NCBI GenBank assembly: GCA_031285745.1
Contig: JAITVQ010000096.1
Span: 1 to 32,050, forward strand
Source: Puniceicoccales bacterium
GTDB lineage: Bacteria > Verrucomicrobiota > Verrucomicrobiia > Opitutales > UBA953
Direction: 5' to 3'
Length of the DNA: 32,050 nucleotides
Shown here: piece by piece, positions 19,411 to 29,150 of the stretch
How the letters are laid out: each line of letters opens with the position of its first letter
How positions within the stretch are numbered: the stretch's first letter is position 1
The notes under the pieces: generated by a model
Databases searched by the model: none
Seen by the model: only the letters and a program-made list of their open reading frames with translations
Told to the model about the DNA's origin: nothing
Translations under genes and position numbers: made by a program

Positions 19411-21102
19411 ATGGCAGAAGGCACTTACCAAGTTATTGCACGCCGGTGGCGTCCGCAGCAGTTCGATGAGATTGTCGGGCAGGAACATATTGTTCGCACC
19501 CTGAAGAATGCCATCGAAACCAACCGGATCGGGCATGCCTACTTGTTTGTCGGTCCGCGTGGCACAGGCAAGACCACCACGGCCCGTATCTTTGCCAAGG
19601 CGCTTAACTGTACAGATGGCCCCAAGGTTAATCCACCATCCGACGATCCTATTTGTCAGGCTATTGTGGCTGGCTCCTGCATGGATGTCATTGAAATCGA
19701 CGCCGCCACGAATCGCAGCATTGAGGATGCCAAGACCATCCGCGAGGAGTGCCAGTTTGCACCTACCCAGTGTAAATTCAAAATCTTCATTATAGACGAG
19801 GTACACCAGCTTACCAAGGAGGCGTTCAACACCCTCCTCAAAACACTGGAAGAGCCGCCTCCCCATATCAAATTCATCTTTGCTACCACCGAATCCGACA
19901 AGGTATTGCCGACCATTACCTCGCGGTGCCAGCGTTTCGAATTTCAACCGATTCCCGAGGAGAAAATCGCCGGACGACTTGCCGAGATCGTCAAGGCTGA
20001 CGGCGTCGAGGCCGATCAGGATGCTTTGACGGCCATTGCCCGGTTGGCTAATGGCGGTATGCGCGACTCCCAGTCCATTCTCGACCAAGTCATTTCCTTC
20101 TGTGGAAAGAAAATCACAGCCCGTGATGTATTGGATATTTACGGCCTAGCCTCACAGGAGGACATTGAAACACTGGCCTCGGCGATGGCGGCAGGTGATT
20201 TTGCCAAAGTAGTGGCCTTGGCGGATCAACTAGTGACCGAGGGACGTGATTTGCTTCGCACGCTCCAACACACCCAAGCCCGGGTGCGTGAAGCCCTGCT
20301 GGCTTCCATCCGCGAAGGCGGCAAAACCGACAGCCTCGGCGCATCGCTGGCGACTGAACAGCTCCTGCGCATGCTGGAAACGCTCCAGTCAGGTGAGGCA
20401 GGTGTCCGTGGGGGACTTTCGGAAAGGGCCAATTTTGAAGTCACACTCCTCAAGGCGGTGGAGCAAAGTCGCTCCCGGGCGATAGACACGCTTATCAAGG
20501 AAATTTCGACGCTCGCAGCCGGCCTTCCCCAGGAAGCCGGCCAAAAAAAAATAGACAGATCGCATCTTATCCCGGAGAAAAAAACGGTTTCGGAGCCAGT
20601 GACTCCCAATCCGGTTTTACCTGCGCCCAGTGAGAAGACAGGCGCAGTTGAGGTGAATGAAACGGGAAAAGACTCTGACTCGATAGACAAAAAAAGAAAA
20701 CCGTCAAAGTCGGCTAAGGCTGATCACAAGGACAAGACGAAATCCCCAGCCCAACCTGAATCGACACCTGTTTCTCCAAAGACTTCTTCCTTGGACGATG
20801 GTCCTCCACTGGATTCCCTTGGTGGGGCAGATGATATTGAGATAAATTCGGATGGGGTGGAGATTCCCCATGAATCCTCCGATGCTTCGCTTCGACCGCC
20901 GGTAGGCGCCGACTCTCCCGAATTTAAAAAAGCGGTAGAAACACTTTCGCCGCAACTTCGGGAAATTCTTTCCGAGAAATTTCGCGCCCAATTTACTGTC
21001 CTGCGCGATATTCCGGAAGAGCGTTATTTAAAGCTGCAGGATGGTTCCAAAGAAGGACTGAGAGAGACGCCGGATTTGGATGAGGAAATTAGTACAGACT
21101 AA
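19411..21102 (+). CDS. dnaX: DNA polymerase III subunit gamma/tau
   Basis: [30 protein letters not shown], Walker [21 protein letters not shown], Walker [12 protein letters not shown], sensor region [21 protein letters not shown]. Confidence 0.95.
   Translation: MAEGTYQVIARRWRPQQFDEIVGQEHIVRTLKNAIETNRIGHAYLFVGPRGTGKTTTARIFAKALNCTDGPKVNPPSDDPICQAIVAGSCMDVIEIDAATNRSIEDAKTIREECQFAPTQCKFKIFIIDEVHQLTKEAFNTLLKTLEEPPPHIKFIFATTESDKVLPTITSRCQRFEFQPIPEEKIAGRLAEIVKADGVEADQDALTAIARLANGGMRDSQSILDQVISFCGKKITARDVLDIYGLASQEDIETLASAMAAGDFAKVVALADQLVTEGRDLLRTLQHTQARVREALLASIREGGKTDSLGASLATEQLLRMLETLQSGEAGVRGGLSERANFEVTLLKAVEQSRSRAIDTLIKEISTLAAGLPQEAGQKKIDRSHLIPEKKTVSEPVTPNPVLPAPSEKTGAVEVNETGKDSDSIDKKRKPSKSAKADHKDKTKSPAQPESTPVSPKTSSLDDGPPLDSLGGADDIEINSDGVEIPHESSDASLRPPVGADSPEFKKAVETLSPQLREILSEKFRAQFTVLRDIPEERYLKLQDGSKEGLRETPDLDEEISTD
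20519..20553 (+). promoter_or_regulatory. Candidate dnaX recoding / transcriptional slippage site
   Basis: CCGGC(C)TTCC-CCA-GGAAGCCGG hairpin immediately followed by CC-A9-TAG; in-frame codons CAA AAA AAA ATA. Confidence 0.55.
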
Positions 21103-21119
21103 GTTTGAGAATTTCTTGA

Positions 21120-21851
21120 ATGGATTCTGCTGATACAGATTTGATCAAAGAATATCGCATCGCGAAAAGGTATGTATGGCTGGCTATCGGTGGAATAGTC
21201 TTCTCCTTGGTGCTTGCTATTGCTGGAACCATGATTGCCTGCACGGATCCTGATGTAAACGAGCCGGGTTTATTTTTGTTGCTTACAAGTGCGGTAGGAG
21301 GGGGCCTCCTTGTGATCAGTCTTTATATACTAATAGCCTGTTACCGGGAAAGACTATCTCTGTATTCTTGGGGGATTCGGGACAAGGGAGTGTTCAAGAC
21401 GAAAGATATCTCTTTTTCCGATACCGATAACTTGGTCTGGGAGCCTGCCACGGGAACCGTGGTTGTTTACTCGACGGCTCTTTCCAAGACACGAATCTAT
21501 CTTCGCAATTATAATAAGGAATCCCGGCAGGAAATAATTGCATTGTTTCGGGAAAAATTAGCGGAGAATATCCAGCGGGATTGGTTGCGATTTATGCAAC
21601 TCAACATTCCCGATAGTTCGCCATCCATAGAATATCAAAAGCAACTTTGGAAAAGGAAGGCATGGTTTGCCGTGTTTATAGGGATGATCTTTTGCGGATT
21701 TGGCACAGCCTTTTTGATAATGGAGAATCCCGATAAGAAATGGGCTCGTGGGCAAAAGGAAGCAATGGTGGCAGTAAACTGGGGTGGTGCGGCAATTTTA
21801 TTTTTCAGTGCGGCTAATCACTGGCGGAAAAATCGGCGAAAAAATAAGTGA
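21120..21851 (+). CDS. Hypothetical membrane protein (four predicted hydrophobic segments)
   Basis: Hydrophobic segments WLAIGGIVFSLVLAIAGTMIA, LFLLLTSAVGGGLLVISLYILIA, AWFAVFIGMIFCGFGTAFLI, NWGGAAILFFSAA; no recognised family. Confidence 0.7.
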   Translation: MDSADTDLIKEYRIAKRYVWLAIGGIVFSLVLAIAGTMIACTDPDVNEPGLFLLLTSAVGGGLLVISLYILIACYRERLSLYSWGIRDKGVFKTKDISFSDTDNLVWEPATGTVVVYSTALSKTRIYLRNYNKESRQEIIALFREKLAENIQRDWLRFMQLNIPDSSPSIEYQKQLWKRKAWFAVFIGMIFCGFGTAFLIMENPDKKWARGQKEAMVAVNWGGAAILFFSAANHWRKNRRKNK

Positions 21852-22000
21852 TTCTGCATGGCAGATTCGCGTTTTTCTAATGCTGGGTTAATTTTCTGAA
21901 AAATGTCCTTGGAGTAGAGACTGTATCGCAACACATTTTTGGTTTATGTAAGCAGCTGGATGAAACACATCCGGTGTGCTTTCTTAACACCACTTTCTTT

Positions 22001-22498
22001 ATGAATCCCATTGAGGTTGGAATCATCAGCGACACGCACGGCGTTTTACGCCCGCAGGCACTGGAAGCGCTTCAAGGCGTCTCCATGATCCTTCATGCGG
22101 GTGACGTTTGTGGTCAGGAAATCATTCAGGAACTCTCCAAGATAGCTCCCGTTACCGGCGTGCGCGGAAACTGCGATACGGACGGCTTCGGTTCTCATCT
22201 ACCTCTCAGTGAGGCCGTGGCCGTTGGAGGAGTCTGGATCTACATGTATCACGGACACACCCGGCTCGACATATCTCCGGGTGAGGCTGGTTTCAAGGTG
22301 GTCATCAGCGGGCATACTCATGTGCCGCGCCTTAGCCAGGGAAACGGAGTCCTCTGGATAAATCCCGGCAGCGCAGGTCCGCGTCGCTTTAATCTGCCTG
22401 TCACAATTGCTCGCCTGACTATTTGCAATGGTGAGGTTGAGGCTCGCCTGATCGATATTCTGACCCATTCGGAAACAACGCTATCCTCGCAATTCTGA
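22001..22498 (+). CDS. YfcE/MJ0936-family metallophosphoesterase
   Basis: VGIISDTHG, LHAGDVCG, GVRGNCD, MYHGHT, VVISGHTHVP, INPGSAGPRR; ATG at 22001. Confidence 0.9.
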   Translation: MNPIEVGIISDTHGVLRPQALEALQGVSMILHAGDVCGQEIIQELSKIAPVTGVRGNCDTDGFGSHLPLSEAVAVGGVWIYMYHGHTRLDISPGEAGFKVVISGHTHVPRLSQGNGVLWINPGSAGPRRFNLPVTIARLTICNGEVEARLIDILTHSETTLSSQF

Positions 22499-22528
22499 GG
22501 AAAGCTGTATTGTTTTGGCGTTTCCTGA

Positions 22529-25075
22529 ATGGCTGCCGACCTTCCCATTTTCAAAATCCGTGAGTCGTTGCTCGCTGCGTGCGGAAGAACCCGCCGTATT
22601 GTGCTGCAAGCGCCTACCGGATCGGGGAAGTCCACTCAGGTGCCGCAGATGCTCTTGGATGGTGGTGCCGTTAAGACTAGGGAGAAAATAGTCATCCTCC
22701 AGCCGCGTCGTTTACCCACCCGTATGCTTGCTGCCCGCATCGCGCACGAGCGTGGTCAATCACTAGGTGGTGAAGTCGGCTACCAGATTCGTTTTGACCG
22801 GGTCGAATCGGCGGACACGCGCATCAAATTTGTCACCGAGGGGCTTTTGCTTCGGCAGATGCTCGGCGATCCACAGCTAAAGGGAGTTGGGGCGTTGGTT
22901 TTCGACGAATTTCACGAACGCCACCTCGATTCTGACCTTGCGCTGGCCTTGGCCCGGCAATTGCAGGAAACCACCCGGCCCGACCTGCTCATCATTGTCA
23001 TGTCGGCCACCCTCGACACCGAGGCGCTGGTGAAATGGTTCGCGGGCTGCGAGGCGTTGTCGGTCGATGGTCGCCTCTTTCCGATTAACATCGAATATGC
23101 CGGAGTCGGAGCCCGGACCCAAGGGACTCCTGTATGGGATGTCGCTGCCCAGCAATTCCGCAAGGCCTTCCATGCCGAGCCTGAGGGGGACTTTCTCGTC
23201 TTCATGCCAGGTTCATACGAGATCAACCGTACCATTGAAGCGATCTCGACGACCCCGGAGGGGCGGGATTGTCTCGTGTTGCCGCTGCATGGTGAGCTTC
23301 CGCCCGCCGAGCAGGACAAGGCGGTGTCGCGTCCTCCGCCTGGGATTCGCAAGGTCGTCGTTTCTACCAATGTCGCCGAGACTTCGCTGACCATCGATGG
23401 CATCCGGGTTGTCCTCGACAGCGGTCTGGCGCGCATTGCTCGTTGGGATCCGCATCGCGGCATAAACACCCTTCTCATTGAAAATATTTCGCAGGCATCC
23501 GCCGAACAAAGGGCGGGGCGTGCTGGGCGAACTGCGCCGGGATTGTGCATCCGACTTTGGAGCAAATCGGATCACGAAAGTCGGCCAACCCGAGAAACTC
23601 CGGAAGTGCGGCGTGTCGAACTTGCGGAACCGATTTTATCGCTCAAGGCCGGTGGAATCCATGACTTGGCGACATTCCCCTGGTTCGAATCTCCGGAACC
23701 CAAGGCTCTGGCTCGTGCCTTGGAGTTGCTGGCCGACCTTGGGGCACTCGACAGCGACGGCAGGATTAACGATACTGGCAAGCGCATGGCAGCATTCCCG
23801 TTGCATCCGCGCTATGCTCGCATGATGCTGGCTGCACATGAGCGACGGTGCGTTTCCGCGGTTGCCATCATTGCCGCCCTGACTCAAGGGCGTGACATCA
23901 TGCTTCCACTCCATAATCGCCGGGATGATGAGAACCGAGATGAACTGCTGGGAGAAACGAACTCCGACTTTTTTCACCGTCTCACGCTCTTTGGCATGGC
24001 GCGGAAAAAGGATTTCGATTTCGGGTTCTGTAAAAAGTGGGGCATTCATGCCCAAGCTGCTCGATTTGCCGACCGACTGGCCGACCAATTTCTCCGCATT
24101 GCCAAGGCACAGGGGCTCGATGACACGGTTAGGCCACTGGATAATGAAGCCGTCCGTAAATGCCTTCTGATTGGTTTTTCCGACCATCTGGCTATTCGGC
24201 TCGATCAAGGCACTCTGCGGTGCGCGATTGTGCATGGCCGCAAGGGGGAGTTGCGGCGGCAGAGCGCGGTGCGCGATGCCCGTCTGCTGGTGGCAGCCGA
24301 GGTGGACGAAGTGGAGGCATGCGGGGAAGTCACCGTCTTTCTTGGGTTGGCAACGGAAATCGAAGAAGCTTGGCTCAAGGAGCTTTTCCCGGATGACTTC
24401 AGCGAGAAAGTTTTTGTCCGCTATGATGCCCATCAACGAAAATGTGTTTCTCGCCACGAGCGCCGTTTTCGCGATCTCGTTCTTGATGCGCGCGAACGCG
24501 AGGATATGGTTTCTGATGAGGCTAGCCGTCTGCTGGCCGAGGAAGTAGTGACCGGACGGCTTGAATTGACCCGCTGGAACGACACTGTCGAGGCATGGAT
24601 CAATAAGGTAAACTTTGCGGCCAAGCATTTGCCGGAGCTCGGGATTGCCCCGATTGACGCCGAAGGGCGGAAAATGCTGATTGAGGAAATCTGTCTTGGC
24701 GCAACGGCTTGGCACCAGATCCGCGACAAGGATGTCTGGCCAACTTTGCGCGGATGGCTTACCCATGAGCAGGCCATGGCGATGACATCGATGTTGCCGG
24801 ACCGGATTGACCTGCCTTACAAACAGCGTTCGGCGGCGATTGAATATACCGCTGACGGCGAAGCGGTGGTCGGTGCGCGGTTGCAGGATTTATACGACAC
24901 CCCTGGTTCACATTTTCGTATCTGTGGCGGCAAGGTTCCTTTGATTATCGAGATTCAGTCCCCGGCGCGCCGCACCTTCCAGCGTACCCAGGACATGGAT
25001 GCTTTTTGGAAAACTTCCTACGAATTGGTGAAAAAAGAATTACGCGGGCGATATCCAAAGCACGAATGGCGGTAG
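22529..25075 (+). CDS. hrpB: ATP-dependent helicase HrpB
   Basis: APTGSGKSTQVPQMLLD, VFDEFHERHLDSDLAL (DEFH box), VMSATLD, STNVAETSLTIDGIRVVLDSG, QRAGRAGRTAPG, long HrpB-type C-terminus. Confidence 0.93.
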   Translation: MAADLPIFKIRESLLAACGRTRRIVLQAPTGSGKSTQVPQMLLDGGAVKTREKIVILQPRRLPTRMLAARIAHERGQSLGGEVGYQIRFDRVESADTRIKFVTEGLLLRQMLGDPQLKGVGALVFDEFHERHLDSDLALALARQLQETTRPDLLIIVMSATLDTEALVKWFAGCEALSVDGRLFPINIEYAGVGARTQGTPVWDVAAQQFRKAFHAEPEGDFLVFMPGSYEINRTIEAISTTPEGRDCLVLPLHGELPPAEQDKAVSRPPPGIRKVVVSTNVAETSLTIDGIRVVLDSGLARIARWDPHRGINTLLIENISQASAEQRAGRAGRTAPGLCIRLWSKSDHESRPTRETPEVRRVELAEPILSLKAGGIHDLATFPWFESPEPKALARALELLADLGALDSDGRINDTGKRMAAFPLHPRYARMMLAAHERRCVSAVAIIAALTQGRDIMLPLHNRRDDENRDELLGETNSDFFHRLTLFGMARKKDFDFGFCKKWGIHAQAARFADRLADQFLRIAKAQGLDDTVRPLDNEAVRKCLLIGFSDHLAIRLDQGTLRCAIVHGRKGELRRQSAVRDARLLVAAEVDEVEACGEVTVFLGLATEIEEAWLKELFPDDFSEKVFVRYDAHQRKCVSRHERRFRDLVLDAREREDMVSDEASRLLAEEVVTGRLELTRWNDTVEAWINKVNFAAKHLPELGIAPIDAEGRKMLIEEICLGATAWHQIRDKDVWPTLRGWLTHEQAMAMTSMLPDRIDLPYKQRSAAIEYTADGEAVVGARLQDLYDTPGSHFRICGGKVPLIIEIQSPARRTFQRTQDMDAFWKTSYELVKKELRGRYPKHEWR

Positions 25076-25100
25076 TTTTCTGAAAATGACTGCAGGAAGT

Positions 25101-25117
25101 GCCGACGTCTCGTCGGC
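25101..25117. repeat. Small perfect hairpin GCCGACG-TCT-CGTCGGC between hrpB and the following gene
   Basis: 7-bp perfect stem, 3-nt loop, no T-run on the + strand. Confidence 0.7.
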
Positions 25118-25195
25118 AAATTCGGACTTTCCCAAGTCAGATACATATTCAAGGCAACTTTTGCAGAGATAAATTGTATCCAATGATGCCTGCCC

Positions 25196-27931
25196 ATGAA
25201 AAATATCTTCCCTGCTCTGGCTTGTTTCCTTCTGACCTCTGCATGGAGTGTAGGACAGAGCGTCAATATCCCGCAAACCGACTGGAAGCTTAAATATGTC
25301 GATAGCTATCAAGGATCATCTTCTTCGGGAGAAATGGCCTTTGATGGGAATCCATTCACCCACTGGCATACCAAATGGGGTGAAACAGACCCGTTGCCCC
25401 ATAACATCCAAATCGACCTTGGTGCTCCCTACGAAGTCAACGGTTTTGTATATGTCCCCAGGCCGGACGGCGGGAACGGAAATATCAAAAAATATGAGCT
25501 TTATCTGAGCAAGGATGGTGAGAATTGGGGAACTCCTGTCTCTGCAGGGGAGTTTCGCAGTAAAAGCGAGCCCAACACCTTGTTTTTCGATGCTGTTCCC
25601 GGCACGCGTTATATTAAGCTGGTGGCGATATCGGGGTTTAATGGGAACCCTTACTATGCGGCGGTTGCGGAAATTCAGATTTTCCAAAAATCCACCGAGA
25701 AGCCCAAGGCGGATTTCTCTGTGCCGATTCCTTTGGTAAAAACCGGGAGTAATGTTTATTTTACTGACAAATCCGCCGTCTCGCCCGTTTCCTGGGAATG
25801 GCGTTTTCCTGGAGGAACTCCGGAGATCAGCAATGAACAAAATCCCAAGGTGTCTTATCAATGGTCGGGGAAATACCCCGTTATGCTCAAGGTGACGAAT
25901 CTCAATGGAAGTACTGAGATTACTCGCAATAATTACATCACTGTTTCGAATGAAGTTTCGAATTTAGCCCTGTGCCTTGATGGAAAGGATAATGATGTTC
26001 GCACGGGCATAGGCATCATCAAGCCGCCTTGGACCTTGGAAGCTTCGATCAAGGGTGATGACGACAAGTGGAAGGCATTGGAAGTTATTTTCGGAGGGGG
26101 CGAGTACAGCAAAACCAATGTGGCGGACAATGTACCACTGGCCTTGAAGAACGGAAGATTGCACAGCAGCCGTTTGGATATAACGGCAGATACTGTTCTC
26201 GATAATAACTGGCACCATGTCGCCGCCACCTGCGATGGAAAAAACACAACGCTGTACCTTGATGGGAAGGTTGTGGCCTCGGCTCCCAAATCTGTGGCGA
26301 TTCTTCCGGGGGCCATTGGTATCAATCAGGAATCCGGTAGCACTTTTGGCGGATTGATGGACGAGGTGCGGGTTTGGAATGCCTGCGTCTCGGCGGAGAT
26401 GATTCGCAGCTGGATGAACAAAGGCCTGAGTACGCAGCACCCGGATTTTAGAAACCTGGTCGGATATTATACATTCGATAACATGCAGGAAGAAATGGAC
26501 GTGAATTGGGTGGGGCGGGGTCATCAAGCCTATCATCTCCGCAACTGCCGGGTTAGCTACAAGGGCAAGGCTCCCTTGGCCTATGCGGTTGCCAATACCA
26601 ATCCCCATTTTGCCAATGCTCCGGTCAGGCAGGCATTTTTCAATGCGGTTACGGTTCCGAGCGAATGGGATGTCGATCCCGGCACAAAGGATACCCAAGC
26701 GCTCAAGTTACGCGTAGCTGTTACAGGTGCCTTGAATCCGCTAAACTTTACCGGGCTGACGCTTGATCTTGGAGAAACCACCGCCCTGAATGATATAGAG
26801 CGTATTCGCGTCTATCACACGGGACAGGCGGCGCGCTCTACCATCAAGCAGGAGATATTCGCGATAAATTCGCCGGACCAAGGGAAAATTGAGTGCAAAA
26901 TTCCGGCTCAAAAAATAATTCCGCTAAACCACGGGATAAATTACTTTCTGGTGACTTGTGACATCAGCCCCACGGCGAAACCTGGAAATACCATAAAGAT
27001 TGAGGTCGATTCCTTTAAACTGGGGAATGACAAAATCATTCCGGAGCAAAGCCACGGTTGCGTTCCTCAAAAGGTTGTTCCTTCCAGTAAAGATAGCCCG
27101 AATGTTTTCAGGGTTCTTGATTGGAACATCTGGCATGGTGGAGTTCACCTCGGCAATGAAGGCAGGGTCCGGGTGATTGATTTGGTCAAGGCAACCAATG
27201 CCGATGCCATTACCATGCAGGAGGCATATGGGGCTCAGGCGGAGATTGCGAAAGCGTTGGGATATCATCTGCAGACCGCGTCGGCAGGTGACAATCTGGC
27301 CTTGTTCAGTCGCTACCCGTTGGTTAAATTGCCCTCATCCAAAACATTCCAGTCCAACCCCGCCATTGTCACATTGTCCGGAGGGCGAAAGGTTTTGCTG
27401 AATTCCTGCTGGCTTCGCTATGCCTATCGTCCCGAATACACCTGTGCTTATTTCAATGATGGCATGGACCCTGCCCGGTGGATTGACGAGGACAGGGAGC
27501 TTTCAACGGCTGACATCCGTGGCATTCTGGAAAAAGACGTTAACCCCCGTCTGGCCAGGGAATCCATGCCTGTGATCATCGGTGCCGACTTCAATTCATG
27601 CAGCCATCTGGATTGGACTGCGGCAGCAGCGCATCTCCATCATGGCTATGGCCCGGTTCAGTTTCCGACGTCGCAGTATATGCTGGAGCAAGGATTCCGG
27701 GATAGTTTTCGCGAACAAAACCCTGATGAGGTTACCAGACCGGACGGAACTTTTGCCGTGATTTACGGGCAGTCGCAAACCTCGAGAATCGACTTTATTT
27801 ATTACAAGGGAACCGGAATCAAAAGCATTGCCTCCAAGATCATCAGGACTGCGCCGGAAATAGATTACGTATGGGCATCCGACCACGCGGCAGTCATCAC
27901 CACATTTGAACTGGCAGAAGAGAATGAGTGA
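25196..27931 (+). CDS. Secreted multidomain protein: F5/8C-like + PKD-like + LamG/ConA-like + sialidase-N-terminal-like + endonuclease/exonuclease/phosphatase domain
   Basis: Signal peptide MKNIFPALACFLLTSAWS; discoidin-like DGNPFTHWHTKW...DLGAPYEVNGFVYVPR; PKD-like SWEWRFPGGTPEISNEQNPKVSY; LamG-like NNWHHVAATCDGKNTTLYLDGK; EEP motifs LDWNIWHGG, TMQEAYG, IIGADFNS, SRIDFIYY, SDHAAV. Confidence 0.85.
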   Translation: MKNIFPALACFLLTSAWSVGQSVNIPQTDWKLKYVDSYQGSSSSGEMAFDGNPFTHWHTKWGETDPLPHNIQIDLGAPYEVNGFVYVPRPDGGNGNIKKYELYLSKDGENWGTPVSAGEFRSKSEPNTLFFDAVPGTRYIKLVAISGFNGNPYYAAVAEIQIFQKSTEKPKADFSVPIPLVKTGSNVYFTDKSAVSPVSWEWRFPGGTPEISNEQNPKVSYQWSGKYPVMLKVTNLNGSTEITRNNYITVSNEVSNLALCLDGKDNDVRTGIGIIKPPWTLEASIKGDDDKWKALEVIFGGGEYSKTNVADNVPLALKNGRLHSSRLDITADTVLDNNWHHVAATCDGKNTTLYLDGKVVASAPKSVAILPGAIGINQESGSTFGGLMDEVRVWNACVSAEMIRSWMNKGLSTQHPDFRNLVGYYTFDNMQEEMDVNWVGRGHQAYHLRNCRVSYKGKAPLAYAVANTNPHFANAPVRQAFFNAVTVPSEWDVDPGTKDTQALKLRVAVTGALNPLNFTGLTLDLGETTALNDIERIRVYHTGQAARSTIKQEIFAINSPDQGKIECKIPAQKIIPLNHGINYFLVTCDISPTAKPGNTIKIEVDSFKLGNDKIIPEQSHGCVPQKVVPSSKDSPNVFRVLDWNIWHGGVHLGNEGRVRVIDLVKATNADAITMQEAYGAQAEIAKALGYHLQTASAGDNLALFSRYPLVKLPSSKTFQSNPAIVTLSGGRKVLLNSCWLRYAYRPEYTCAYFNDGMDPARWIDEDRELSTADIRGILEKDVNPRLARESMPVIIGADFNSCSHLDWTAAAAHLHHGYGPVQFPTSQYMLEQGFRDSFREQNPDEVTRPDGTFAVIYGQSQTSRIDFIYYKGTGIKSIASKIIRTAPEIDYVWASDHAAVITTFELAEENE

Positions 27932-29060
27932 GCCAAAAGAAGCAGTACCTGCTGCGAAACCGCAGAACTCTGCAACATCTTCCGCCAATAAGCTGAGGCT
28001 GGTTTCCCTGGATGCCTTGCGCGGATTCGACATGTTTTGGTTGATCGGCGGAGTTCCGTTCGTCTGCGCATTGGCTAAGTGGATAGATGCATATGCCTCG
28101 GAGACCCGTTATGCCTTGAGTCATGCGGGGTTTGGCATGCCACCCCGCGCGTATGACTTGGTTATGCCTTTGTTCCTGTTCATGTCCGGCGTAGCGATGG
28201 CCTTTTCAGGTAAATGGAAAAACCCGGAAATGAAAATGGACCGGGCTCGCTGGATTAAGGTTTTCCGCAGGGTGGCCATATTGTGGATTTTGGGTATGGC
28301 AGTTCAGGGCAACTTGCTTTCCTACGATATTTCCAAGTTTTACTGGTACACCAACACGCTACAGTCGATTGCCGCCGGGGGATTGATTGCCGAACTGGTT
28401 TCTCTTCTTCCCAAGGAAAAATGGCGGCTCGGGGCGTTTGCTGCCCTACCTGTCTTATATTGGATTTTGTCGGTCCTGATTTCACCGGGCAGATACGCCA
28501 TGGAAACCAGCGGGGCCATACGTTTGGACGACATGCTATTCGGGATGGATCGCGGAAATCGCGCCTATGCCTGGGTGCTTCCCTCACTGAATTTCGGAGC
28601 CACGGTCTTGATGGGAGTCTATACCGGTCGCTGGGTGAGCAGCCTGCGCAAGCCGGGGGTCAAAACCGCAGGGTTGTTTCTTTCGGGTATTCTCGCCCTG
28701 GGCATGGCGGACTTATGGGAACCGCTGCATCCGATCAACAAACACCTTTGGACGGGTTCCTTTGTGCTCTGGTCAGGTGGCTGGTGCCTGATGATGATGG
28801 GCTTTTTCTATGGAATTGTTGATTGGCTGGGCTGGAAGCGTTGGACTTTCCCCCTGTGTGTTATCGGGATGAATTCACTGGCTGCCTACATGATGACCTC
28901 CTTGCTTAATTTTCGTCCATTTGGTCTGGTATTTATACAAGGGTTCAAGGGACGCGTGAGCAACGAGTGCTTTGAGGTGCTACACAGTGGCGCAACACTG
29001 GCGATTGTCTGGCTGATTCTCTATGTCATGTACCGGAAAAAGATTTTCCTGAAGTTTTGA
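27924..29060 (+). CDS. DUF5009 / heparan-alpha-glucosaminide N-acetyltransferase-like membrane acyltransferase
   Basis: RLVSLDALRGFDMFWLIGG, FDLVMPLFLFMSGVAMAFS-type motif (YDLVMPLFLFMSGVA), GMNSLAAYM; multiple TM helices. Overlaps the upstream stop (ATGAGTGA). Confidence 0.85.
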   Translation: MSEPKEAVPAAKPQNSATSSANKLRLVSLDALRGFDMFWLIGGVPFVCALAKWIDAYASETRYALSHAGFGMPPRAYDLVMPLFLFMSGVAMAFSGKWKNPEMKMDRARWIKVFRRVAILWILGMAVQGNLLSYDISKFYWYTNTLQSIAAGGLIAELVSLLPKEKWRLGAFAALPVLYWILSVLISPGRYAMETSGAIRLDDMLFGMDRGNRAYAWVLPSLNFGATVLMGVYTGRWVSSLRKPGVKTAGLFLSGILALGMADLWEPLHPINKHLWTGSFVLWSGGWCLMMMGFFYGIVDWLGWKRWTFPLCVIGMNSLAAYMMTSLLNFRPFGLVFIQGFKGRVSNECFEVLHSGATLAIVWLILYVMYRKKIFLKF

Positions 29061-29150
29061 TTAGAACAGCCCTAACAGGACAAGATACACATCGGAGACG
29101 TAATTCCGACTCTTTTCAAACGTGACGATTTACTACTGAAATAAAAAAAC

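Noticed and set aside
20688-20698. Second A7 tract in dnaX (GAC AAA AAA AGA) as a slippery site
   Set aside because: Heptamer is C AAA AAA in frame, less suited to -1 slippage, and no adjacent hairpin was seen; the A9 tract at 20543 is the better candidate.
23680-23700. tRNA T-arm-like GGTTCGAATCTCC
   Set aside because: Lies in-frame inside hrpB (FPWFESPE); no acceptor, D or anticodon arms around it.
23636-24766. 376-aa minus-strand ORF
   Set aside because: Antisense to hrpB; no recognisable motif.
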